Positions 33,229 through 44,090 of a stretch of 64,000 nt of DNA are shown in pieces (the stretch's first letter is position 1; the number at the start of each line of letters is the position of its first letter). This DNA is from Macrocybe gigantea (taxonomy: Eukaryota; Basidiomycota; Agaricomycetes; Agaricales; Callistosporiaceae). The stretch is from assembly GCA_011319805.1 (NCBI GenBank), contig SJRY01000175.1, forward strand, positions 1 to 64,000. Direction: 5' to 3'. The position numbers were made by a program, and so were the translations under genes. The notes beneath the pieces are model-generated. The model was not told the DNA's origin. It searched no databases and saw only the letters and a program-made list of their open reading frames with translations.

Positions 33229-33800
33229 GCCAAATACGAAAGGAAGCAAATGCCGCGCTGCAATATGCACAAACACGAGCCAAAGACAATTACGATGCGA
33301 GACGAAAACCTGCCCGTGAATACAAGAAAGGAGATAGAGTATGGCTAGAAGCCACCAATATCACAGTCAATCGACCATCAAAGAAGTTATCGGCACTCCG
33401 ATACGGACCGTTCAAGGTGGTTGAAAAGAAAGGAGCCTCGGCATATCGCCTGGAACTCCCAGCATCATGGCAGCTGATACACCCCGTGTTCAATGAAACA
33501 CTGCTCACGCCTTACAAAGGACCCCGTTTCAAGATACAAGAGCGACCATCACCACCCCCTGAAATCATAAATGATGAAGAAGAGTACGAGATAGAAGAGA
33601 TCCTAAAAAGGAAGAAACAAGGGAGAGGGACACTATTCCTGGTCAAATGGAAAGGATACGGACACGAAGAGAACACATGGATCAAAGAGAAGGAGCTAGG
33701 GAATGCGCAGCAAGCTCTAGACCACTTCCTAAAGAAGACTGCGAACCAGGATAAAAGGATCACGACAAGAGGGAAGAAGACCAAAAATCGCACTTCATGA
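33225..33800 (+). CDS. C-terminal integrase part with chromodomain (element B)
   Basis: 191 codons that belong to the end of the integrase. The first part is the GPF/GPY-like module (SALRYGPFKVVEKKGASAYR, then LELPASWQLIHPVFN). The last part is a chromodomain: YEIEEILKRKKQGRGTLFLV, KWKGYGHEENTWIKEKEL, NAQQALDHF. Chromodomains of such elements bind methylated histone H3 and guide insertion. It overlaps the pol frame by 4 bases only because of the single missing base; it is not an independent gene. Its stop overlaps the start of the third ORF (ATGA at 33797). Confidence 0.9.
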   Translation: MSQIRKEANAALQYAQTRAKDNYDARRKPAREYKKGDRVWLEATNITVNRPSKKLSALRYGPFKVVEKKGASAYRLELPASWQLIHPVFNETLLTPYKGPRFKIQERPSPPPEIINDEEEYEIEEILKRKKQGRGTLFLVKWKGYGHEENTWIKEKELGNAQQALDHFLKKTANQDKRITTRGKKTKNRTS

Positions 33801-34195
33801 CCACCAACGCCCCCATCAGCATCGACAGCAGCGAGGGCAGCCGCGCACCTACCCCCAACCGCCCAAGCGACCTCGAGAATCTGGCAAGGATTCTCAATGC
33901 TAGCGACTACATGGACCCCCTCGCCATCACACTCGGCGCATATATGCGCTATGTTATGACCGTCCGCACGCACCTCTGGACCGGGAGAACCCCTGATGGG
34001 ACCGGCCCCACTGCAGCTGAACGTATCGCGCTTCGCGAAGCAATGGAAATGCTTCGCACAGAAAACCGGCGACTTAAACTCCTCGCCACCACACTCCACC
34101 ACATTCGCGCCTATAATGAAGAGCTCATTCATACATGGGCCCCGCGTGCCGCGACCGCCTGGGAGACCAATACTGGGTGGGGACAGCTGGACTAA
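33797..34195 (+). CDS. Third ORF of element B (accessory protein, unknown function)
   Basis: 132 codons beginning at ATG 33797, whose last two bases plus the next form the TGA of the chromodomain frame (ATGA overlap). This layout fits stop-restart translation. It ends 37 bp before the 3' LTR. The sequence starts MTTNAPISIDSSEG, then has RPSDLENLARILNASDYMDP and a charged helical stretch MEMLRTENRRLKLLATTLHH that could form a coiled coil. No Cys/His finger, no membrane segment, no known domain recognised. Homologues at the same place in element 0 (9074-9439, open) and element A (frameshifted). Possibly a structural or regulatory helper; a function is not claimed. Confidence 0.7.
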   Translation: MTTNAPISIDSSEGSRAPTPNRPSDLENLARILNASDYMDPLAITLGAYMRYVMTVRTHLWTGRTPDGTGPTAAERIALREAMEMLRTENRRLKLLATTLHHIRAYNEELIHTWAPRAATAWETNTGWGQLD

Positions 34196-34219
34196 GGTTT
34201 TTCGCGAGGACGCGAATCT

Positions 34220-34232
34220 AAAGAGAGGGTGA
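34220..34232 (+). other. Polypurine tract of element B
   Basis: AAAGAGAGGGTGA immediately before the 3' LTR. The same tract precedes the 3' LTRs of element 0 (9498-9510) and element A (complement at 1309-1321). It primes plus-strand DNA synthesis. Confidence 0.8.
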
Positions 34233-34552
34233 TGTTACAGACGCCGCCCAAAGGACTATTCATTTTCTTATCTTATCTTTCCCACATCCCTTATCTCCCC
34301 CATCATGCCGCGCAGCGCGCAGCCATCGAGTCATCCCACTTCCCTAGTCATTCTGAGTCATCTCTTTCCAGTCTTACTCATCCGCAGTCCACAGCATTGC
34401 GCAGCCCATGGTCCATGCTCGAGTACTGTAATGTATATAAGGACTCCCAGATGTACCAGTAGCGCTAGGCTTAATATTCCTTTTGCCATCATCTCAAGAC
34501 CACTCTCGCACTTAGTCTGCCCGAGTCCTTCTGAGATTCGTCTAGCCTAACA
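34233..34552 (+). repeat. 3' LTR of element B
   Basis: 320 bp, three transitions from the 5' LTR. Flanked on the right by CCTTC, which is not a copy of the left flank CCGAG. Confidence 0.95.
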
Positions 34553-34672
34553 CCTTCCCTCTCAGGACCCGTTGATGGACGGTGCCCTCTACCTTCCCTA
34601 GCATCTCATCCCACACCTCCCTTAGTTTGGATAGCACTAGAGACACGCATATAGCCACCCTCTGCCTCGAGC

Positions 34673-35780
34673 GTGCAATCATCCCAGCTCAAAAAACCTG
34701 CTACCCTTCAGAATCGCAAACCTATTCCCCCCTCACAGCGCTCTAGCAGTTCTTCCTCCAATAGCTCACTTGCAGAAACATATTGCTCCTCCACTGTTAC
34801 CATGTCCGCCCATGCCAAAGCCACCTGCACCCACCTCGATGTGAAAAAGATCTCAAATGTTTCAGAGGATCAACTGATGCCTCGCATATGCCATGACTTC
34901 GAGCTTGCATGCTCAGATTTCTTCACTGCCAAAGAGGTCACCAAGGACTCACAAATCTCTGCAATGCTTCCCGCCTTTGCTGATTTGGCAATCAGAGATT
35001 GGATCAGTTCTGATCACACCCATCTCACAGCACTCAAGTTCAGCGAATTCCTCGAGGAGCTTCACACCACCTTTCTCCCTCCATTATGGCAGGAGGAAAT
35101 CCGACTTTCTTTATGCTCATCCGTCTTCACCGAGCAACAGGACTTCTGCACGTGGGTGATGAAATGCATCAATGAGAATATTGTTCTCAAATCCATCCCC
35201 CAGCACCTCAGCGATGCTGCTCTCCTCCTTCAGTTACAAAGCTTGCTCGATACCGACCTCTGCGGGCACTGTAAAGCTGCCAATGTCCAAGATGTCATCA
35301 AGGTGGCAGTCGACGTGGCTATGCTACTGAGGCAACTAAAGATAGCACAAGCTACGTGCCTGGTGTAATGCCATCACCAACATTGCCGATGCCCGCGCTG
35401 CAGAGCTGAAGCACTTCCACAAGCCTGCAGAGGAACTCACTCGCATCTCGAAGCACCAAGCAGTTGATAAAGAGAATTGCACTTCTTCCCGTGTGTCAAG
35501 CACCGGGTACATCTCATCCTCATCTGCTGCAGGAGGATGAAAGCGCCGACCTCCAAAACTGTCAGATACCGAATGCGAGCTCTTAAAGAAACATTTGGGT
35601 TGCAACATGTGCTGTCGTGGCTACGTTGACCATGATTTTGACACTTGCCCCAATGACTTCCCAGATGGAAATAACTATAAACCCCTCACTGAAGCCATCC
35701 TCCTCCAACACCCAACACTCGAAGAAGAAGCAGGGTACTGGGAGGATCCAGCAGGAGATTGATATTGGTCGATGCAAGGG
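34673..35780 (+). pseudogene. gag of another Gypsy-type element (element D), decayed
   Basis: Open to 35368 (231 codons): a Ser-rich start, then a capsid-like domain (ICHDFELACSDFFTAKEVTK; ISAMLPAFADLAIRDWI; FSEFLEELHTTFLPPLWQEE). This matches the gag type widespread in Agaricomycete retrotransposons. After a stop or shift at about 35368, a later segment reads KKHLGCNMCCRGYVDHDFD and TCPNDFPDGNNYKPLT, the modified zinc knuckle that ends such gags. No pol follows, so the element is truncated. Upstream 34553-34672 could be its leader. Confidence 0.75.
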
Positions 35781-37807
35781 CACCGCCGCCGACTGCCTTC
35801 AGCAGACTCGAGTTCATTCTGGGCTCATGAAATTTGATGAACAGCATGTCTTCGACTCTCCAATTCATGTCCGTCGAGCTGCCACGTTATGAAGCAACTG
35901 CCATCTGGTTCATCGACTCGTTCAGCTGAAGCAAAAAGTCAACAATGATGAAAGAAGAGACGAAGCCACTATACGCACATTGACTGGTTGTTTCCCATAG
36001 GTCGAATATTGTAGAGACGGAACTGTCTCGAGTAGTACTGTGAAGCATGTATGGCACATGACCGTGACACGTGGAGTGTTCTGGAAAAATCCTTCACATG
36101 TTGGAGGAGAAAGAAATTGCCAGGCTATAACACGGTGCACGCATCAATATCAACACAATCGAAAAAGAGGAAGAAATCGGCACAACTCACAGTGCGGGGA
36201 GGAGTGTCATTCTCCTGAACATCATGAAATTGATGCGTCAGTGCAGAGTAAGTAGCACTGAGCATTCCTTCCCGGAGATGGAGGCATTGAATAGCCTTGT
36301 GGCATGGAGCTTTTGATTCATGGTGTTTTTTTTTTTTCCTTATCTGTTCATATCAATGGTTTCTTCAGGTTCACTTCATGCTATCCAGTAATGAATACAC
36401 TAAGACTATGAAGTGAACCTATCCAGTAATGAATACACTATACTAACTAAAGCTATGGCATGGGGAGGAGGATGGGGCCGAGCAAAGGGACACGGACATT
36501 GAAGAGGAAGGGGAAAAGCATGTGAAAAAGAACCGAGCATCATCATGATGCACAGGAAGTTGACGCTGTCAGGTATCACAGACCAGATATGGAAAGGAGC
36601 AAGGCATCGAGACCGACCCAATTCCAGAAAGTTCCATAAAGGTGCTCATCGTGCAGCAGGGTGAGTTTAAGTCCGACAACCACCCCGAAAACAAGTTCAC
36701 GCTTTGCATGATTACAAAATCAGACCACACACGTTTTCGGTAGCCTGGCGAGCCCTGCTACTATAGTGAAGATAGTCGTTCACTAATATAGAGCCTGGGA
36801 CGTGACATGGGGGGTCGTAGTGTAGGGGTCGATTGATGGGAAATTTTGCACTCCGCAGACTTGCCATGGAGTGGCACAAGCCGCTCTATTCCATATATAG
36901 ATTTCTGCACGATTATCATTATCAGCAGTGCAGAAGAAGAGGGCAAAATGCTGGACAAGCAACATGTCGGCCAGCAATTCTGAAAATGAACATACGATGG
37001 AAGTCAACAATCCACCCTTTCCCTTTCCCATGACTCCCGGGACCTCTTAATGCCTTTTTTTCAACCCAATGCCTTCAAGTTTGGGGCCTTTGCAGCCTCA
37101 CTCCAGCAAGTCGTACCCATTCTTTCCACCCATGCCTGCTACACCCACTCCAGCATTCCAAGCTCCCACATAAAATGGGGAAGTAAATGAAGGCATGTAG
37201 CACATCTCAGCTCCATGTGCTTCAGCATTTGACCAGCAAGTGACATGGAGTTTGAAAATGCATCAATTGACCCCTATACTATGACCCCCTGCATCAGGTC
37301 CCAGACTAGGTTTTCGGCTACAGTGCTAAGAACTGTGGAATGTATAGCCATGTACTGAACAGACTAGGTTAACCTCGAAGCCCCAAATCAACAACAGCCC
37401 CCGCTCCTGTAGCGGTCCTCGCTCCATGTCCTCACCGCATCTGCCCCCAGCAATGCATTTCCCATGTCTGCACTCTGAGACAGGAAACGTCTCATAGGCC
37501 CATCCTGTGCAAGTCCTGTGAGTCTCTCCCTCTCTCGATCTCTCTGCCTCGGTCACTTACGAGTACCACTCGCAGTTCCCTCATCCTCTCCATTTTTTAG
37601 TCATGAGGGTCGATAGATGGTAGGTCATGAGAATCATATGTTCAACACGAAAATCATGCCTAGGGCCCTTTTTTGGAGTTGGTAGGTTGGTCAATAGTTT
37701 GGACAAACTGGTTTAAAGTTGTTATAATAGCTGATTCTATGGATGCTTTGCAATGTTCACAAGGCATGAAGGTGGAATAATGTGAGGAGTGAGGATCTGT
37801 AAGGCTC
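35781..37807. other. Non-coding or heavily decayed stretch
   Basis: No gene is supported. Around 36960-37170 a Pro-rich reading (NPPFPFPMTPG, later YPFFPPMPATPTPAFQAP) with internal stops looks like remains of a gag-type start. A hairpin with a direct repeat is at 36367-36440. An A run (24 bases) is at 37808-37831. Confidence 0.5.
36367..36440. repeat. 13-bp perfect inverted repeat interleaved with a 22-bp direct repeat
   Basis: AGGTTCACTTCAT (36367-36379) and its exact reverse complement (36408-36420) enclose a 28-bp loop. The 22 bp at 36381-36402 are repeated identically at 36419-36440, overlapping the end of the right arm. This arrangement suggests a template-switch or excision-repair scar. 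Confidence 0.75.
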
Positions 37808-37898
37808 AAAAAAAAAAAAAAAAAAAAAAAATTCAAATTGATGTAGTAAACATACTGGTCTTCATAGTGGTGATGAATTTTTGGGGAAAACAATAATA

Positions 37899-38697
37899 CA
37901 GTCAACTCCCTCTTAATCCATACCTGTTGGTAGACCTCCAAGGCTATGGGTTACGAAGGAGTATGGATTAGTAGAAAAATCCATAAATTACATCTGAAAT
38001 GCTAAATATGTGTTGGAATAGGAGTATCTCAATTGCAATGCCTTCAATCCAAGTATCCCATTTCTGTTGCATTGAAACCATTTCCATTTATTCTCATATA
38101 TTTAAGTAGTGTACTTAATGTATGCTCCCCATCTGTTTGCCTCACAAGCTCACCGAGGCCAAACTGAAACTAATTTTATTGACCTTGTCTCATCACTTGT
38201 CCAATTGTCCACCCATCATTGCATACATATTCCAACAATATGTCTCTAAATGGGCTGTAGGATTGCAATGCATTAATTTGCAGTGAAATAATCAGCTATA
38301 ATGTTTTTGACCTTGTCTGGATGTGTCGGGGGTTGAATGATATCAAGATTAGCTTCATTTTGCATGAAAATGGTCTGTAAAGCTCCTCAAGGCAGTCCTT
38401 GCTGGTGGATATTACCATAGTAAAGCTTTTTTTGGATGACAGCAATGGTATTTGGTTGACTTTTATGGCAAGTTCATAAGGAAAAATGTCCATTATGTAA
38501 TGAAATTCCCTTATTTGGAAGTCTACCAATGCGAAAATATATGGGTTTTGCCATCAAAATGCTATGGGTTATGGAGTATTGTCGAGGTATGGGTTATAGA
38601 ACAAAATTCTCTGCGAACCAAGTCAGTGGATCAAAATTTCTATGGGTTATCAAGGTATATGGGTTATGGGTGGCATGGTTTATAAGGGAGTCGACTG
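37899..38697. mobile_element. Non-autonomous pogo/Fot1-like (Tc1-mariner) DNA transposon, MITE
   Basis: Terminal inverted repeats CAGTCAACTCCCT at 37899 and, on the other strand, CAGTCGACTCCCT ending at 38697, with similarity continuing for about 25 bp. Both ends are bordered by TA (37897-37898, 38698-38699), the target dinucleotide of this superfamily. The 799-bp interior has no transposase frame but many copies of a TATGGGTTAT-like motif near both ends, possible transposase-binding repeats. Confidence 0.85.
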
Positions 38698-38699
38698 TA

Positions 38700-40437
38700 A
38701 TCATCATCTGCCAGAGTCAAAACTAGAACCTACAAACAAGTAGAGAGAATGAATCAACTACTATACCACAGAAACATGTTGTCTGAACAGCATTTTGACA
38801 TTTAAGCCATGCATGTCTAAGTATAAACAAGTTTGTACTATGAAACTGCAAATGGCTCATTAAATCAGTTATAGTTTATTTGATGATACCTTACTACTGT
38901 ACCATTTTAATCAATTTGTCAGGGGGGTGACACATGACACATCTGACAAAATTTTCTCTTGAGTGCGTGACAGCATCCAAATTTTGTCATCTGCTGATGA
39001 AAGGTTGGTCTGCCAGGCAGACTGAGGCAGTGGCTGGATGTCATAAAGATTGCATATATTTTTACCCCTTGGCAAGATTAACATCCTGGCTAGGTGTGGG
39101 ACAGTTTTTCATCATCATGCAAACTACTACAGCTTGCAACAATGCTCCCTGACATATCCAAGGAGTTTGAGAGCCTTTTGTTGCCCAGTCAAAGCCTATC
39201 CATACTCGACTTCATGAAATTTCCCCTTCCACCCACTGTGTAGCCCTCAGCATCTGTAAATGTCCATGACTATATTATCCATGAACAACCAGACCAGATG
39301 GGTGTCAAAGACATTGAAATTCTCCATGGAATGGCCATTCCACCTTCTCCAGTACTTGATGCCCTTCACAAGCTCTCTAGCAATGGAATGAGCATGGGCT
39401 AGTCAATCAAAATACTATTCATACCTTTGCCATACTGCCTTCTGCTGTGGATTATCTGGTATTGGATAGCCATTGCTGACATCCACAAAGCTTGAAATCA
39501 TTGGTGTAGCACTGACATTATCCTTCAGCAACAGTGCCAGCCATACAAGGAAAGGCCATCTTGATTGATTCCCCTCATGAGCTGTGTCTATTCTGCCCTG
39601 GCAAGCATTTCATAGGCTGATAAACTGCATGGACTATCTATCAGCACATCTGTCAATCATCTCAGCGCATACATAACAACAGACTGGCTTACTGATGAAC
39701 ACAAGTCTCAGCTCCTATAGTGCAGTGCATATAAATACCACCACTTTTGTGCAAACAAAATGGGCACTTCAACAGTGGCCAGATCCTTTTAATTTTTTGG
39801 TAGAAATGCTTCAAATGAAGTAAAGAATAAAACATCCAAACGGATTTCCGTTAGAGTCAAAACTGAGCATGTTATTTTTTTCCTGCCATGTCCGAATTGG
39901 CATGCTTATATAACATATCTATACAGGGATCATGTGGTCCTTTATACAGCATGGTTCCTTTATACGAAGCACAATATCTTGACAATCTGCTCATCAATGC
40001 TGGATATATGTGGCTCAAATTCAAGCTAGTACACCCCTCTTTATGTTCCAGTCATTAACCTCTTCCAAATGATCAATGTCTTCGCTTCACAGCCACATCC
40101 TTGACAAGTATTTCATGAAAGCAAATTTATTCAAACGGAAAACTTATGTTCTCTGCTCGCAGATGATACGAATCATGGATTTCTTGTTCTCAATTTGTTG
40201 GACAGCATTGCATGATATGTCATGCATAGTTTTGTACAGTGGGAATGTTTGCATCTCTAGTAAGAGACAAATTTGTATGATTCCTGGGTTTTTATTTGTT
40301 ACACTTTGTTACACTTGTGAAAGCTACCACTGCATGATGAAAAAGCCATGAAACCAGGAGGCAAACATGTGTCTGGAATGCGTAGGATATTACTTTGGGT
40401 CTGTAGCATACATTTATCCTTTCAATCTGATTAGAAT
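38700..40437. other. AT-rich stretch without supported genes
   Basis: Only short frames. Around 39140-39800 there is a mosaic resembling decayed coding sequence, but no family could be named. Confidence 0.4.
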
Positions 40438-43400
40438 ATGGTCAGCCGTGCAAAGTCAGAGGCCAAGAAACAGCAAGAAGCAACTCAAGAAAAGACACAT
40501 TGGCAGAAGATTGCAGTCGAACATTATTGTGCAGAACTGCGAAAGCCCCAGGGAGAACTGAGGAAAGGTGCTAGAAAGGTTTGCAAAGAGGTGAAGATGT
40601 CGCTCAAAAACCCAATCCCAGAGATTACACTGATGGACCCTCGTGGCGAGACCTTTTCTGAATCGAGCTGCGCCTACAGTGCCACTTTGGATAACTGCCA
40701 TAGGGTCTATGGTACGAATGTTATTCCCACTCAGCTGAGCAAGACCCTTCTACAGCTTATGTGGATGGCTATCAAGGATAAAGTTCTTGTATACTCTTTT
40801 CCTCTTCTTCTTTTCTTGTTGATGACACAGGTTCTGGTGTTCTTAGGTTCTTCTTTCTCTTGCGGCTGTTGTTTCTCTTGCTTTGGGCTTTGTTCAGGAC
40901 TTTGGAACCCCTCGACCACCTGGGGAGGCCCCTGTTGACTGGGTAGAAGGCGTCGCTATCATGGTTGCCATGGCGATCATCATAAGTTATCACGTGAACC
41001 CAATCCCTCCTCATCGTTCACCCTCATCTCCAGGTTATTGTAGGATCTCTTAATGACTGGCAAAAAGAGCAACAATTCAAAGAACTTAACAATAAGAAAG
41101 AAGAGAGGCAGGTCAAAGTAGTCCATCAGGGAACCGAGAAAGTCATTGATGTCAAGGTCCGCAACCCCGAAAATTTCTGTCGCCCCATGATTCATATCTT
41201 TTGCAGGAAGTTGTGGTCAGTGATATAGCACTTTTGGAGCCTGGAGAGATCATCCCATGCAATGGTATCTTATTGTCTGGGCATAACGTTCGTTGTGACA
41301 AGTCGGGTGCCACCGGTGAATCAGATGCAATTCGCAAGCTTTCCTTTGAGGACTGGAAGGCGATCCGCACACATGAAGGAGGTGAGGCAGGTGAGGCAGC
41401 ACATGTAGACTGCTTTGTTGTCAGTGGCAGCAAGGTGTTGGAGGGTGTGGGTAGATATGTTGTGATTGCTGTGGGCACTAAGAGTTTCAATAGTCGGATC
41501 ATGACAGGTAGTGTTTTCTTCCTCCCTCAGTATACATGAACTAAAGCTAAGTTCACCCTGCAGCATTATGGACAGATGCAGAAGACATGCCACTGCAGCT
41601 GAAACTCAACAGTCTCACTGAATTAATAGCAAAAATTGGATCTATCGCTGGCAGGCTCCTTTTTTTGGCCTTGAGGATCAGGTTTTTGGTCCAGTTCAGC
41701 ACAAAGAATCTCCCACGGTAATCCTAAATGAGCATTATCCCTGCATTGATCCAGTTCGCTCATGCCGTGTTTGGAACAGAACTCCGAATCAATACGGAAT
41801 GGCTTTCGCAGACATTCTTATTATATCAGTGACTTTGATTGTCATCACCGTGCCCGAAGGTACTTGGTCTTATGATCAACATAATTCTACAGCATTTGTG
41901 CCTTACTGTCCTCTCAACTCCATTAGGTCTACCCCTGGCGGTTACACTGGCCTTGGCCTTTGCGACTAAATGAATAATGAGAGAATACCTTCTTGTGCAT
42001 GTTCTTGGCTCTTGCGAGACGACAAATGTGTCCGTTGTTTGCACAGACAAGACAGGAACATTAACCCAGAATGATATGACTGTCGTCACAGGTTCTATAG
42101 GTATCCACACCAAGTTCGTCCATCACTTAAAGGAGAACGTCGAGCGTAGCAATGCAGATGAGGTTGGGTCAAGTGATCAAGTCAGCGATACCATCCGGCA
42201 GTGCAAGCACCCGGATGACTTTTCGATTGACTTGGCAGACCTCAATAAGGTGCTGCCTCCTGCATTACAAAGCCTTACGAATGAAGCCATCACAGTGAAT
42301 AGCACTGCTTTCGAGAATGAGGATCCAGAGACTCATGAACTGGTATTTGTGGGCAGCAAGATGGAGACAGCATTACTCAACTTTGTGAAGAAGCTGGGGT
42401 GGAAGAGTTTCAGAGAGACAAGAGATGGAGCTGAGATTGTGCAGATGATTCCTTTCTCGAGCCAACGCAAAGCTATGGGAATGGTTGTGAAGTGCAAGAA
42501 CGGTGGTTATAGGTTCTATGCCAAGGGCACGTCAGAGATCTTGTCAAAGAAGTGCAGACATCATGTAGTTGTTAACCAACCTGTTTCAGACCCAAAGCAG
42601 TAGAGTGAGGACGGCAAGGTAGAGGTGAAAGAGATGGATACACTGGCAGAAGACAACATCAATCACACAATCATCTTCTATGCCAACCAGACACTCAGGG
42701 CGATCACGTTATGCTATCAAGACTTCTCGTCTTGGCTGCCACCAAATATGCCTCATGACGAGGACAACGAGGTAACTCTACTAGTACTTTTTCTTTGTAT
42801 TGCCTTTCTCACTGCCTTCTTATGTGCCTTACGAAAATCTAGCGGAGGACTTGACCTTGATTGGCATCACTGGTATTGAAGACCCACTTCATCCTAGTGT
42901 AAGAGATGCTGTAGCAAAATGTCACAAGGCAGGCATAAGGATCAAGATGTGCACTGGCGACAATGTCCTGACTGCACATTCCATCGCTATTCAATGTGGT
43001 ATTTTTGGCCTGGGCGGCATCGTTATGGAGGGTCCTACATTCCGAGAGCTTTCTCAGCAAGATCGTATTGCGATTGTTCCACAGCTCCAGGTCCTTGCAC
43101 GTTCGTCTCCGGAGGACAAGAAAATTCTCGTAGAAACACTCCAGTCGCTCAGAGAAATCGCAGGCATGACGGGAGATGGGACGAATAATGGGCCCACTCT
43201 TAAGACCGCAAATGTCAGATTTTTGATGGGCATCGCAGGTACCGAAGTGGCGAAGGAGGCATCAGATATCATTCTGATGGATGATAATTTTGCTTCCATT
43301 GTCAAAGCCATCATATGGGGTCGGTGCGTGAATGACACAGTTCACAAGTTCTTGCAATTCCAAATCTCGACAAATATTACCGCTGTGGCCATCACGTTTG

Positions 43401-44090
43401 TGACCGCTGTCGCATCGGACCAAGAACAGTCTGTTCTCTCGGCAGTTCAGTTGCTATGGATCAACATCATCATGGACACCTTCGCAGCTCTTGCACTGGC
43501 CACGGATCTGGCGAGCAAGGTGCTCTTGGATCGCATGCCAGACAAGAAGACAGCTCCACTGTTCAGTGTGGACATGTATAAGCAGATCCTCTTCCAGTCT
43601 ATTTATCAGATCGTCATCATCTTGATCTTTCATTTTCTTGGAATGCGGATTCTTAATCTCCATCCCGACTTGATGGCGACATCCCTTAAACATGCTCAAA
43701 CAACCGTGCAGACTCTTGTCTTCAATGCCTTCATCTTTGCACAAATTTTCAACTCCGTCAATTGCAGGAGGCTTGACAAGAAGTTCAACATATTTGAAGG
43801 CATATTCTGGAACAGATATTTCCTTGCCATCACACTCGTAGGTAAGTATTCAACGATGACAGACAATATTTGCTGAACCGCTTCTTGTGATTTCAGAAAT
43901 CGGTGTTCAAATTTTGATTGTCTTCATTGGCGGCGATGCGTTTCAAGTGATGCTGACGCCCATTGGCAGCCACGAATGGGGTATCTCTCTTGCACTTTGG
44001 ATTGTGTCTATTCCTCTGGGTGCTCTCATTCATTTGATGCCTAATGGGCCTTTTGAGAAAGTTTTTGGCCAACTCGGACTTCTTGGATGA
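40438..44090 (+). pseudogene. Decayed P-type Ca2+-ATPase (P2B, Pmc1-like)
   Basis: Exon-like blocks in order: actuator region with TGES-type loop (SGATGESDA, 41310), phosphorylation motif DKTGT at 42046-42060, nucleotide-binding region (EVWF-less, KGTSEIL at 42520), hinge, and six C-terminal membrane segments (to 44090). Family: vacuolar or plasma-membrane calcium pump. It is broken by in-frame TGA 41971 (FATK*), TAG 42601, and a splice donor changed to ATAAGT at 40982. Key residues are altered: the hinge motif GDGTND reads GDGTNN (43187-43189), and PCDG reads PCNG. Most changes are C-to-T or G-to-A. The usual N-terminal start of the family is missing. Introns elsewhere still have GT-AG ends, so this was a spliced gene rather than a retrocopy. 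Confidence 0.88.

Larger units (their letters stand above)
28039..34552 (+). mobile_element. Element B: near full-length Ty3/Gypsy chromovirus, Tf1-like self-priming type
   Basis: 6514-bp LTR retrotransposon: LTRs 28039-28358 and 34233-34552 (3 differences in 320 bp, all transitions), primer-binding site 28361-28371, gag about 28425-30189, protease about 30380-30430, pol frame 30565-33228, chromodomain frame 33225-33800, third ORF 33797-34195, purine tract AAAGAGAGGGTGA up to 34232. LTR similarity indicates recent insertion. The flanks do not match (CCGAG at 28034-28038, CCTTC at 34553-34557), so no target-site duplication is visible. Chromodomain elements of this class usually integrate in heterochromatin or near related elements. 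Confidence 0.96.

Noticed and set aside
39140..39800. Possible decayed transposon coding sequence
   Set aside because: Fragments look like worn coding sequence in either direction, but no motif of any family could be pinned down.
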